Assembly (NCBI GenBank): GCA_016712145.1
Contig: JADJRO010000003.1
Location: 372,001-436,000, forward strand
Origin: Saprospiraceae bacterium
Lineage (GTDB): Bacteria > Bacteroidota > Bacteroidia > Chitinophagales > Saprospiraceae
Direction: 5' to 3'
Length of the DNA: 64,000 nt
In this document: one piece after another, positions 28,834 through 37,236 of the stretch
Numbering within the stretch: position 1 is the first letter of the stretch
Layout of the letters: the number at the start of each line of letters is the position of its first letter
Program-made: the position numbers and the translations under genes
The notes under the pieces: model-generated
Seen by the model: only the letters and a program-made list of their open reading frames with translations
Told to the model about the DNA's origin: nothing
Databases searched by the model: none

Positions 28834-29175
28834 ATGAGCAATTTAGAATTAGAAAAGGGCCTCGCTTACATCACAGTGGAAATCATTGAGTATGTACCAA
28901 ATTCCGTAGTTATAAAGACAATTTTGAAAAAATCTACGGGCAATATTAGCGTAATGTCATTTGACGTAGGAGAGGGGCTTACAGAAAAAACATCCCCATT
29001 TGATACCTTTGTTCAAATTATCGAGGGGCAAGCAAATATTGTGATAAATAATGTAGCCACTATATTAAAAACAGGTCAATCGATGGTAATACCTGCACAT
29101 ACCACCAATCATGTAAAAGCTAATGGCCGATTCAAAATGATCCAAACAGTCATTAAAAGTGGATACGAAGAGTAA
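28834..29175 (+). CDS. Cupin-domain protein
   Basis: A 113-residue single-domain cupin. The jelly-roll core runs from about 40 to 110: SFDVGEGLTEKTSPFDTFVQIIEGQANIVINN is motif 1 with reduced His content, and MVIPAHTTNHVKA is motif 2 with two His. Small cupins of this type often bind a metal or a small ligand and are found near AraC regulators, as here (convergent, 21 bp apart). The specific substrate is unknown. Confidence 0.8.
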   Translation: MSNLELEKGLAYITVEIIEYVPNSVVIKTILKKSTGNISVMSFDVGEGLTEKTSPFDTFVQIIEGQANIVINNVATILKTGQSMVIPAHTTNHVKANGRFKMIQTVIKSGYEE

Positions 29176-29196
29176 TTTATTTTGTTGTTGAAACAA

Positions 29197-29757
29197 TTAT
29201 AAATTTTCCAAATTGCTTTTGCGCTTTTGTTTTAATTTCTTAAAAAAGGAGGGAGATAAACCAGTGATTTTCTTAAACTGATTGGAAAGGTGGGCTACAC
29301 TGCTATAGTGGAGTTTATATGATATTTCTGTTAAGTTTAATTCATCGTACAATAACAGTTCTTTGACTTTTTCAATTTTATTTAAAATTATGAAGTGTTG
29401 AATAGTTATGCCTTTAACTTCTGAAAAAAGATTAGAAAGGTAATTGTAGTCATAATTTAATTTATTGCTTATAAACTCTGAATAATTGACATCTGGTATT
29501 TCGTCCGAATAGTGGATCATTTCTGTAACAATATTTTTAATGCGTTCAATTATGATGCTTTTCTTGTCATCCATTAATTCCAATTCGGACCGCAACAGAT
29601 TTATTTTTAATTGATCTCTTGTCTTATCTGTGATTTCTCCTGGAATATCAACAAATCCCAATTCAACAAATGTGTAAGGAATTCCCAGGTTTTCAAGTTC
29701 TTGTTTGACTACTAGTTTACAACGAAGACTAACCATATATTTTATATATAATCTCAA
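29197..29757 (-). CDS. AraC-family transcriptional regulator (short form)
   Basis: A 186-residue regulator without a cupin sensor domain. The C-terminal 100 residues are an AraC/XylS double helix-turn-helix: KLNYDYNYLSNLFSEVKGITIQHFIILNKIEKVKELL is the first, LNLTEISYKLHYSSVAHLSNQFKKITGLSPSFFK the second. The N-terminal segment (VSLRCKLVVKQELENLGIPY) matches the short MSLRCK-type AraC proteins frequent in Bacteroidota. It is convergent with the cupin gene. Its upstream region contains a perfect 29-bp palindrome that could be its operator. Confidence 0.86.
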   Translation of the reverse strand: MRLYIKYMVSLRCKLVVKQELENLGIPYTFVELGFVDIPGEITDKTRDQLKINLLRSELELMDDKKSIIIERIKNIVTEMIHYSDEIPDVNYSEFISNKLNYDYNYLSNLFSEVKGITIQHFIILNKIEKVKELLLYDELNLTEISYKLHYSSVAHLSNQFKKITGLSPSFFKKLKQKRKSNLENL

Positions 29758-29965
29758 ATAGTAATTTTAATGATGAAAAATAATAATTCCAGTATTTTAA
29801 AAATCTTGCTGTGATTTTTAAAAGGATAAACTTGAAAAGAATATTTTCTATTTAGGCTCTTTGGGAATTAGAGTTTTGATTTTAGCAAAACAGCATGGAT
29901 CCATGTGATTTGGCAAGATTCAAAGTCAATATTTAATAAATACTTATTCCATGATGTAATTTACT

Positions 29966-29994
29966 ATTAAATATTGACATTGTCAATATTTAAT
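29966..29994. promoter_or_regulatory. Perfect 29-bp palindrome with a third half-site nearby
   Basis: Arms ATTAAATATTGACA and TGTCAATATTTAAT around a single T. A further direct half-site GTCAATATTTAAT lies at 29925-29937. It is about 210 bp upstream of the AraC gene and 60 bp past the stop of the next gene. No T-run follows, so an operator is more likely than a terminator. Confidence 0.5.
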
Positions 29995-30053
29995 TTGTAA
30001 AACAGGAGGATAGTTTGCTTAAATGGTTTAAAGCGCGACAATCCTTATAAAAT

Positions 30054-31202
30054 TCAATGAATTAGGGCAATTTTTACTGGTTTTGTCTTTTCTGTACTTA
30101 AAAAGTATATACCAGAACTTAATCCAGATAAATCAAGCCACTCACTGGAATTAATGAATTGTTTCTGTTTAATGAGCTTTCCATTGACATCTAAAACACT
30201 TAGGACGCTTGGAAATTTGGAAGCTGGAAGAATTAGGCGAATTTTATTAGCAACTTGATCAATAGCCAGAGAATTATCAAATTTCTCAATTGGATTTTCA
30301 GCAGCTGTAACCATACAAGTGCATGGGATGGGTTGGGTACTTATGACTAAATTATCAAAGGAACGCTCTTGGTCAACGGGTGATCCATTATTCCAGTAGT
30401 TTTCAAAGAAAATTGCATTTATATGCAGGTTATTGGGATTGGCATTCCAGGTGCTGTGCCAATCTAAATTTGTTGAAGAAGCTTGCAAGGTATCATTAAT
30501 CCAAAATTCAAAAATACCATTTTTTTGTCCAGGTGTGTTTAATTTAACATGCCCAACGATGCAAAACCATTTGCCTGCATTATTTTCATGATAAATGGGT
30601 GTTTTACCGGCTTTAAAACCGAGCCATCTTAAATTATTAAAGTCGTTGTATTTAGTTGATTTTAAGCTTCCGTCAAGACCAATTCCACTAGCCGGATCCA
30701 TGCCGAGATACCAATCGTTGGTTCCACCTGACCAAAGATGTGCCATCATTCCTTGTGCCCAATTGCTGTTTGCTAAACACATGGCTCTGCTCAGTTTTGC
30801 GGGTCCACCTCCGATCCATCCGGATTGAGATTTTACATCCATTCGCCAATAGATTTCATCAAAAGTTTCACCTGGATGAGCGGCATTTTTACCAATATAG
30901 GTATCCGGAGTTTTCCCAAAGGATTTTGAAAGAGAGCCGGCACCAACCTCTCCAGCTTGCCATTTAACGCGCATACCATAACTGCTGTCGCGACCTGCTT
31001 TTGCTAGTCTGATAAAATCTCCTCCATTGTTGTTGTATTCAAAATACTTTTGATTAAATGGAATGTCTTCTTCAAAGTCATCACACCAAATGGTACCAGC
31101 TGGAGCATTCTTGCAACTGAAACATTGACTGAAAACAGGATTTACCTGAATCTGGATAGTTAAAAGTATAATCCAAAAATAATTAGTAGTCGTCTTTCCC
31201 AT
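30054..31202 (-). CDS. Secreted lectin/polysaccharide-lyase-like protein with T9SS sorting domain
   Basis: A 382-residue protein. It starts with a signal peptide (to about VFSQ at 25), then CFSCKNAPAGTIWCDDFEED. The body (about 40-280) has the beta-sandwich pattern of concanavalin-A-like lectin/glycanase or polysaccharide-lyase folds, for example GWIGGGPAKLSRAMC, WYLGMDP, WFCIVGHVKLNTPG and FEFWINDTLQA. The last 75 residues form a type A T9SS domain with SVLDVNGKLIKQKQF and SSGIYFLSTEKTKPVKIALIH. It is therefore exported to the cell surface or medium. The substrate is not predictable; catalytic residues cannot be assigned. Confidence 0.72.
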   Translation of the reverse strand: MGKTTTNYFWIILLTIQIQVNPVFSQCFSCKNAPAGTIWCDDFEEDIPFNQKYFEYNNNGGDFIRLAKAGRDSSYGMRVKWQAGEVGAGSLSKSFGKTPDTYIGKNAAHPGETFDEIYWRMDVKSQSGWIGGGPAKLSRAMCLANSNWAQGMMAHLWSGGTNDWYLGMDPASGIGLDGSLKSTKYNDFNNLRWLGFKAGKTPIYHENNAGKWFCIVGHVKLNTPGQKNGIFEFWINDTLQASSTNLDWHSTWNANPNNLHINAIFFENYWNNGSPVDQERSFDNLVISTQPIPCTCMVTAAENPIEKFDNSLAIDQVANKIRLILPASKFPSVLSVLDVNGKLIKQKQFINSSEWLDLSGLSSGIYFLSTEKTKPVKIALIH

Positions 31203-31936
31203 TTTTAATTTTTAATTCTTAATCACTGTTGTCCGGTTAAAAAAGACGGGAATAATTAAATTCTCATCATAAGATGTATTTTGTTTGTTGTGACATAAAC
31301 AAAAACAACGTGAGCAAAGATCAACTTTTTACCGGATAGTCGATAATATTTTCACAGTAATTAAATTTAGTAAAAAGATCAATTAGGTTGAGGATATCTC
31401 AAAGCTTTGAGTCAGGTAGGTATTATACGAAATTTACAACATCTAATCATTTGGATGCAATCATTAAAATCCCATTTTGGGAAGTTAAGTGCGTAGGCTC
31501 CCGTACGCAAGATCTGTGTGCGTACTTTGTTGGTATCATTTAAACTGGTTTCAAGAACCTTAGTGAGTGAATCAATTTTGAATAGATCCTGTGAATGGCC
31601 GGATTGCTATACTGTAATGCCAAAAGCTGCAATTAAAATGGTAGACTTCATGGTATTGGAAGTCTAAAATTACAACCATTTTAATTTTTTTGGAAGCTTT
31701 TAATGCCTAAGCATAGCTAAATAGCCAAGTATAACTTTGGGTATTTTAAGGGCAACTTTTGCAATCATATTAAGATAGTCAGTCTATCTTTTTCGTATGC
31801 CCCTTAAAATTTAAAAATAAATTCCAATGTTAGCAAATGTTGCTCTCTCAATGACAAGATTGAATTAAGTATTAGAAATGAGTCAGCTAAGTGGTTTACC
31901 AATACAAATAATAACCACAATAACTTGGATAGAAAT
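31203..31936. other. Long structured intergenic region
   Basis: 734 bp without a gene but with many inverted repeats on plus: CTCAAAGCTTTGAG (31398-31411), CCCATTTTGGG (31471-31481), GTACGCA/TGCGTAC (31503-31525) and a nested stem-loop at 31631-31691. The first 20 bp carry short heptamer-like TTTTAAT units. It may hold an unrecognised structured RNA. Confidence 0.45.
31631..31691 (+). terminator. Nested stem-loop followed by T-run
   Basis: Outer stem AATTAAAATGG/CCATTTTAATT (11 bp, perfect) encloses TAGACTTC/GAAGTCTA (8 bp, perfect), and seven T follow. It is terminator-like on plus, yet no coding gene lies upstream on that strand. It could equally end a non-coding transcript. Confidence 0.45.
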
Positions 31937-32188
31937 CTATCTTCTGCTTGCTAACAGATTGATGATAGCCAATAAAGCAATGGCACCAATTGCAGCGGTT
32001 AAAATATAACCAAGATATCCGGAACCTAAATTTACCCCTAAGATACCAAGACCCCAGTAACCGATAAATCCTCCTAATATACCCACAACGATATTTCCTA
32101 CTAAACCTAAACTAGAGCCTTTATATAATTGACCTGCTAACCAACCGGCAACGGCTCCTAAAATTAATATGATAATAATATGTTCCAT
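31937..32188 (-). CDS. GlsB/YeaQ/YmgE-family stress membrane protein
   Basis: An 83-residue protein with three hydrophobic helices rich in Gly. The family pattern is clear: ILILGAVAGWLAGQLYKGSSLGLVGNIVVGILGGFIGYWGL and a final helix ending NLLASRR. Family members anchor or accompany general-stress proteins at the membrane. It lies with two CsbD-like genes and a stress-type lipoprotein, all on minus. Confidence 0.9.
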   Translation of the reverse strand: MEHIIIILILGAVAGWLAGQLYKGSSLGLVGNIVVGILGGFIGYWGLGILGVNLGSGYLGYILTAAIGAIALLAIINLLASRR

Positions 32189-32348
32189 GATTTGATTTTT
32201 ATTGTTTTTTAAATATTTAATGCAATTTAATACATTTTCTTTAGAATAGCAAATTCATTTTTTGTAAAGGTTCTTTTTCCAGTTTAAATAATTTTTTCAT
32301 TTATCTTAAATGAAAAGGAATTTAGGACTTAGAATTTAGAACATCTTT

Positions 32349-32383
32349 AAAAAAAGCAGCCGTTAAACGTGATATCTAACGGC
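32349..32383 (-). terminator. Rho-independent terminator after the first CsbD-like gene
   Basis: On minus, stem GCCGTTA/TAACGGC with an 11-base loop, then TGC and seven T. It sits 11 bp beyond the stop codon at 32394. Confidence 0.75.
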
Positions 32384-32393
32384 CCTCTCGTGA

Positions 32394-32594
32394 CTAAAGT
32401 GCTGCCATAATTGCTGTTAATTCTTCTTTAGTTTTACCAATCTTCTCTTGAATTTTAGTAAACATTTCGCTTTTCTTTCCATCTTCGTAAACCAAATCTG
32501 CATCGGTTAGAACTGAAAATTTTGCTTTTAATTTTGCTTTTTGCTCACTCCAGTTTACTTTTACTGGTGTTGGTGTTGCTACAGTTTCTTTCAT
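32394..32594 (-). CDS. CsbD-like stress protein A
   Basis: A 66-residue CsbD-family protein: VNWSEQKAKLKAKFSVLTDADLVYEDGKKSEM, then KIQEKIGKTKEELTAIM. The N-terminal dozen residues are an extra polar extension. CsbD proteins are abundant small helical proteins of the general stress response with unknown mechanism. It is a paralogue of the gene at 33376, sharing W-x-EQK-x-KLK, LTD-x-DL and IGKTKEEL. It has its own terminator. Confidence 0.85.
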   Translation of the reverse strand: MKETVATPTPVKVNWSEQKAKLKAKFSVLTDADLVYEDGKKSEMFTKIQEKIGKTKEELTAIMAAL

Positions 32595-32855
32595 TATTTA
32601 ATAATTTAATTGTAATAGAACTATTACAATGCAAAATTGATTTAAATTTAAATGATCTACTTACAGTAAGCTATTTATTAATTGTAGAATTTACTTATTA
32701 TAAATTTGATATAATGGTCTTTATTATAGAAAAAAAAATAGCAATACCAATTGTTTTGATATTGCTAATTATAAATGCATTTATAAGGCTTCGAATTAAA
32801 ATATAGTTTCAATTATAGCATGAGTATTACATTCGGATTATAAATCGAAATGCTA

Positions 32856-33290
32856 TTATTTATTATCGTATGTAAAGTTTTTTAAGGAAGCACCAAGTTT
32901 GTCCATGTCACTATTAAATTCTGTTTTAAACGTTTGCCACTTATCTTTACTGTCCGTTTTGTAATCTGCAATTTTTTGTTTCATTTCTGCATTTTTTTGT
33001 TCAAGTACAGTAATTTGCTCTTTGTATTCTGCTTTAATTGCTTTTTTACTTTTATCCATTTTTGCCTTTAATTCAGTAAGGCTTAATTCGTTAGCTGTAA
33101 TGCGGTCATTTGTTTCCCTTTTAAAATTGGATACATCTTGTGCATATTCAGCTTCAGCTTTTGCTAAGTCTTCGTTAGCCTGAGTTACTTGATCTTTTGC
33201 CGCATCAACTTTTTGAGCTGGACTGGTGCAATTTGAAAAAGTTATCATAGTGATTAGAGTAAAAACTCCTAATATTAATTTGTATGGCAT
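32856..33290 (-). CDS. Coiled-coil stress lipoprotein
   Basis: A 144-residue lipoprotein with lipobox TFSNC near 17-21. The rest is one long charged helix (KVDAAKDQVTQANEDLAKAE through MKQKIADYKT), a strong coiled coil, ending with TFKTEFNSDMDKLGASLKNF. It resembles the sll1863-type stress proteins that sit beside CsbD genes. It lies between the two CsbD-like genes on the same strand and is probably part of the same response. Confidence 0.72.
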   Translation of the reverse strand: MPYKLILGVFTLITMITFSNCTSPAQKVDAAKDQVTQANEDLAKAEAEYAQDVSNFKRETNDRITANELSLTELKAKMDKSKKAIKAEYKEQITVLEQKNAEMKQKIADYKTDSKDKWQTFKTEFNSDMDKLGASLKNFTYDNK

Positions 33291-33375
33291 AATTATTTTG
33301 TTTAAAATGATTAGTTAAGAAATAGAATTGCGTGAATATATTTGCTTGAATTGCGATTCAAACATTAATATCCGA

Positions 33376-33561
33376 TTATAAGGCAGAGATGATATTGTGC
33401 AATTCTTCTTTGGTTTTGCCAAGAATTTTTTGAAGTTTACCCATCATTTCATCTTTCTTGCCTTCTTCAAAAATCAAGTCGTTGTCTGTAAGCGTAGCAT
33501 ATTTTTGTTTTAGTTTTCCTTTTTGCTCATTCCAGTTTCCTTCAAATTCTGTAATATTCAT
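33376..33561 (-). CDS. CsbD-like stress protein B
   Basis: A 61-residue CsbD-family protein: EGNWNEQKGKLKQKYATLTDNDLIFEEGKK, then LQKILGKTKEELHNIISAL. It lacks the N-terminal extension of its paralogue at 32394. The 5' leader contains a small GC-rich hairpin (CCGCA/TGCGG at 33578-33590), which may influence translation or stability. Confidence 0.86.
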   Translation of the reverse strand: MNITEFEGNWNEQKGKLKQKYATLTDNDLIFEEGKKDEMMGKLQKILGKTKEELHNIISAL

Positions 33562-33953
33562 AATGTTCGTATTTAATCCGCAACCTGCGGCAGTGCTGCA
33601 ACTAAATTATTGCCCTACAAAATTAGGGTCAGCTTTTTTAAATAATTTATATAAGTCCTATTGCTTGTTACAGGTTTCACATATGTGCAAATTGCCATAT
33701 ATATAATGAAATTTATGGCTGTGGTAAGATTTTCCTATCGATCAATCATAATTGTGTGATTATATGACTGTAGGTATTAAGTATGCCTCTGTAAATAGTT
33801 AAAATTGTCTAGCTAATCTTCTTTTACAATCAAAGCTATGGCTGTATTTAAAATTCTAGTTTAGTATTGAACACAGTTTGGTTTTACTTTAGGGTCACTA
33901 TTAGAGGCATTCAATTTTAAAAGGGCGAACCTGATTTAAAGCATCCTTATTTT

Positions 33954-34397
33954 TTAAGAATTTGGATTTTGATAATTCAACATCCAATTAATACCGTATT
34001 TGTCAGTAAATGAACCATAATAGGCACCCCAAAACATATCTTCCAAAGGCATATTGATATGTCCGCCTTCAGATAGTTCATCAAATAATCGTGTAGTCTC
34101 TTCTCGGGATTCTGGTTCGATATTGATATGCATGTTATTTCCGTATTCTAAATGAAATCCCATGCTTTCTGGTGCGTCTGTTGCCATCAGAGCATGTCCG
34201 CCTAATATGGTAAGTTCTGCATGAATTATTAAATTCTTATCGGCATCGCTCAATGGAGCTTCACCTTCTGGAAGTTCAAAATCACCAAATCGCTGCAATC
34301 CATGTCCGGTAAAATGTCCTCTAAAAACCTTTTTGTAAAAATTAAAGGCTTCCTCAGTATTCCCGGGAAAGTTTAAATAAGTTGTAACTCTTGGCAT
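33954..34397 (-). CDS. VOC-family protein (PhnB-like)
   Basis: A 147-residue PhnB/3-demethylubiquinone-methyltransferase-like VOC protein. It starts VTTYLNFPGNTEEAFNFYKKVFRG, has the HAELTILGGHALMATD strand (near 61-76) and NMHINIEPESREETTRLFDELSEGG (near 87-110), and ends with FGAYYGSFTDKYGINWMLNY-type sequence (WGAYYGSFTDKYGINWML). Such proteins are usually of unknown substrate; some confer resistance or act on small molecules. It stands alone. Confidence 0.85.
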   Translation of the reverse strand: MPRVTTYLNFPGNTEEAFNFYKKVFRGHFTGHGLQRFGDFELPEGEAPLSDADKNLIIHAELTILGGHALMATDAPESMGFHLEYGNNMHINIEPESREETTRLFDELSEGGHINMPLEDMFWGAYYGSFTDKYGINWMLNYQNPNS

Positions 34398-34615
34398 CTT
34401 TTTATTTATTATTCTTTAATTTGAATATTTCTAAGCTGAATTTAAATCATTTTATTAAGAAATTTATAAACTGTTGTTTAAAAAAATACATTTTTGATGA
34501 TTTAAAATGCTAATTAAAGCAAAATTATAAAAACTGTTTAAATTAGACTCATGATTTTAGTTCATTTTGGATATTTAAGATTTATTCCTAAAGGTTTATT
34601 TAGATGTGAAATTAT

Positions 34616-36310
34616 TTATTCCAGTAAAAGTATTTTCGTTTGCTCAATCTTTGTTCTGGATTGTACTTTTAAAAAGTAAATTCCTTTTGGAAATTCAGAA
34701 AAATTTAATTCAATAAATGCATGTATTGAATTTAATTTTTTAGAATAAATAGTTTTTCCATGACTGTTGCAAATAGTCAGAGCATGCATATTAGTTAAAT
34801 TTGTTATAGTAAAAACTCCGGAACTTGGATTGGGGGTGATTTGAATCGAATTTATTCGATGAATATTTGAAATACTATTTGGCAATTGTGCTTCTTTTTT
34901 TCGAATTATAAAAACTCCAAATTTTGGAAATTGGGATGCAGGTATCTGATTTGAGCCTATCGGTTTAGCAAATGTATGCTGAACCATAGGGATTGTAAGC
35001 ATTCCATCCAATGGAAATGTTCCAGTGATCACATCGGCATTGTAATCCATGACATTGATTAACTCGTAGGCATCTCCAGGCACTAGTCCGGTTTCAAAAC
35101 AATTTATGTGGAGCGTTTCAAGACTGTCCCAATTGTAAATTACGATATGTGCTCTGCCTGCTTCATATTTATTCGGCACTATAAAATATTCAAGGCCACT
35201 GGTAGGTAACTCAGGGATAAATTCATTGTCTGGATAATCTGATGGACCAAATCCCCATAAGTAATAACCATAAACAGCCGGAATGCCGCCAATGAAATGG
35301 TTTCCTTTGATGGAAGCATCGAAAATTGGCGTGTTATTAAAACCAAGCCGGGTTTGGCAACTTAAATAATTACTATCAAGAATTAAATTTTTTACTCCAT
35401 AATTTAATCCAAAAGCATTGACCGGTGGACGTGGGCTATTCAAACCAGCGAATGTATAATTGTGTTTAATAACTGTATTTACCAAAGGGTTGTTTGGTCC
35501 GTTTGATAATACAAAAAAGTTATGAGTTCGCGAATTATTTCCAACGCCACCCAGGTTTTCGGAAGCTGAACCTCCATTAAATAAAATATTATTGCGAATA
35601 TCGAAATTTCCTATCGGAGCGGTTGTTGTAGTCTGCCAAATTTTGATCCCATTTCCAAAAGTGCTAAACACGATGTTATTGTGAATCAATTTGGTTCCAA
35701 AGGTGTCATTTTGTAAATACATTCCATGTCCGTGCCCTTCCCAATTGGTACCGTTTAAAAGGTTATTGCCAATATGGTATATTAAACAACCATATATTTC
35801 GGTATTCTTTGCTGTCTTCCAGGCGTCGATTCCACTACCTGTATCATGAACGATCATGTTAATAAATTTGATGTTTTCGGCGGTACAGGTAATGCCACCT
35901 AAAATATCATGGTTTCGATCCGTTGAACTTGAATTGAAGACTTCCAGTCCCCAAAACCAGGTATAACTGCAATTCCCCAATCCCGCAAAGATCGTATAAG
36001 ATTTTGCACCATCAATCAAAACGTGTTCACCATTATAATTTCTAAATATAATTGGCGCGTTTAAAGTTCCATTGGTTTTGCAATTAAATGAAGTTTGTGC
36101 ATCATAATCATTGGTATAAATACCACCGTGAATCCAAACGGTATCCCCGGGTCTTAAAGCAGCAGGATGATCGAATGCTTTTTGAAGCGTCCATGGATTT
36201 ACTAAACTTCCATCCCCAGTGAGTTTAGCGGTATTGGTAACAAAAAAACTGGCTCCGTTTAAATTAATATTAATGAAAATGATCAAATAAATTAAGAATA
36301 TAAATCTCAT
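34616..36310 (-). CDS. Secreted right-handed beta-helix protein with T9SS sorting domain
   Basis: A 564-residue protein with a signal peptide (cleavage near NGASF, residue 20). The body is a parallel beta-helix (about 25-370) with repeating turns such as APIIFRNYNGEHVLIDG, IKFINMIVHDTGSGIDAWK, TEIYGCLIYHIGNN and LIHNNIVFSTFGNGIKIW. This is the fold of pectate lyases and polysaccharide epimerases. A beta-sandwich-like linker follows, and the last 75 residues are a type A T9SS domain (ITPNPSSGVFTITNL, FPKGIYFLKVQS). It is probably a surface carbohydrate-active or binding protein; catalytic residues cannot be assigned. Confidence 0.82.
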   Translation of the reverse strand: MRFIFLIYLIIFININLNGASFFVTNTAKLTGDGSLVNPWTLQKAFDHPAALRPGDTVWIHGGIYTNDYDAQTSFNCKTNGTLNAPIIFRNYNGEHVLIDGAKSYTIFAGLGNCSYTWFWGLEVFNSSSTDRNHDILGGITCTAENIKFINMIVHDTGSGIDAWKTAKNTEIYGCLIYHIGNNLLNGTNWEGHGHGMYLQNDTFGTKLIHNNIVFSTFGNGIKIWQTTTTAPIGNFDIRNNILFNGGSASENLGGVGNNSRTHNFFVLSNGPNNPLVNTVIKHNYTFAGLNSPRPPVNAFGLNYGVKNLILDSNYLSCQTRLGFNNTPIFDASIKGNHFIGGIPAVYGYYLWGFGPSDYPDNEFIPELPTSGLEYFIVPNKYEAGRAHIVIYNWDSLETLHINCFETGLVPGDAYELINVMDYNADVITGTFPLDGMLTIPMVQHTFAKPIGSNQIPASQFPKFGVFIIRKKEAQLPNSISNIHRINSIQITPNPSSGVFTITNLTNMHALTICNSHGKTIYSKKLNSIHAFIELNFSEFPKGIYFLKVQSRTKIEQTKILLLE

Positions 36311-36359
36311 TCCAGAAAGTTTAAATTAAAAACCAATATTGTTACTAAGATACTAAATT

Positions 36360-37223
36360 TTATTCAACTTCCAATAGGCTTTGTAAACCCTTGTGAAAAC
36401 TGGGCATAGCGGTTTCCATATGTCCTAAATTTGAAAAAAGTGTTGAATGGTATTTGATTTTATATCTTAATAGTTCATCAAGCGTTTTTATAACAGTATC
36501 TGATCTAATTATTTCATGATCTTCCTGATCTTCCAAGCCGCCAAATGTCACAAATAGTTGGGTCCGTTTGTTTGGTATAAAGTGATTGTGTTTATAAGTT
36601 TCTAAAATGTAATTGTTATTATAATGGCAGGAAGGACTGGCGGCTATATAACCGTTAAAAAATACGTCATTTTGTGAGAGATCATGGAGTAGTGCAAAAA
36701 TTGTAAAATAACCACCCAGGGAATGACCCATCAATATTCTTTTGAAAGTATCTACAGAATATTCCTTTTCAATTTTTGGATTCAATTCTTTTTTAATGAA
36801 TTCCAAAAATATTTTGGCACCACCACTTGTTGACATTTCATAATCTGTCAATGCTTGTGGATAGGTATAATCTCTGCACCTGAGTGAATCCATAGTATGC
36901 AAATTATTATAACCAATTCCAATTAATATCAATGGTTTTATCAAGCCGACATCATTGTATTTTTTGAGCATTTCATAAACCATGCTAAAATAGAAGTTTG
37001 CATCAAGTAAGTATACCACTGGATACGGAGTGTCTGGTAAAGAACCGATACCTTCAGGCAGACCAACAAATATTGTAAATGTATCTTTAACTTGTTCAGA
37101 ATACAATTTAAAAATCTGTTGATTTTCCAATTTTGGTTCAACAGCTTGTGTTGAACTTACATTTTGCTTTTTACAACTGATCAGGATTGTAAAAAAAAAA
37201 AGGATATGGATTAACTTTATCAC
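36360..37223 (-). CDS. Putative esterase lipoprotein (esterase D-like alpha/beta hydrolase)
   Basis: A 287-residue alpha/beta hydrolase of the putative esterase family (PF00756 type, IroE/Fes-like). It has a lipobox near ILISC17, the VVYLLDANFYF strand (69-79), the nucleophile elbow GHSLGGYF with Ser168, an LFVTFGGLEDQEDHE acid region and the His in LGHMET near 276. Enterochelin esterases belong to this family, but substrate is open. It precedes the double-DUF1801 gene's stop by 13 bp on the same strand, so both may be co-transcribed. Confidence 0.8.
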   Translation of the reverse strand: MIKLIHILFFFTILISCKKQNVSSTQAVEPKLENQQIFKLYSEQVKDTFTIFVGLPEGIGSLPDTPYPVVYLLDANFYFSMVYEMLKKYNDVGLIKPLILIGIGYNNLHTMDSLRCRDYTYPQALTDYEMSTSGGAKIFLEFIKKELNPKIEKEYSVDTFKRILMGHSLGGYFTIFALLHDLSQNDVFFNGYIAASPSCHYNNNYILETYKHNHFIPNKRTQLFVTFGGLEDQEDHEIIRSDTVIKTLDELLRYKIKYHSTLFSNLGHMETAMPSFHKGLQSLLEVE

Positions 37224-37236
37224 GAGAATGAAAATA

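Noticed and set aside
32522..32806. 94-residue plus-strand protein
   Set aside because: Antisense to a CsbD gene and made of Leu/Ile from AT-rich DNA; a shadow frame.
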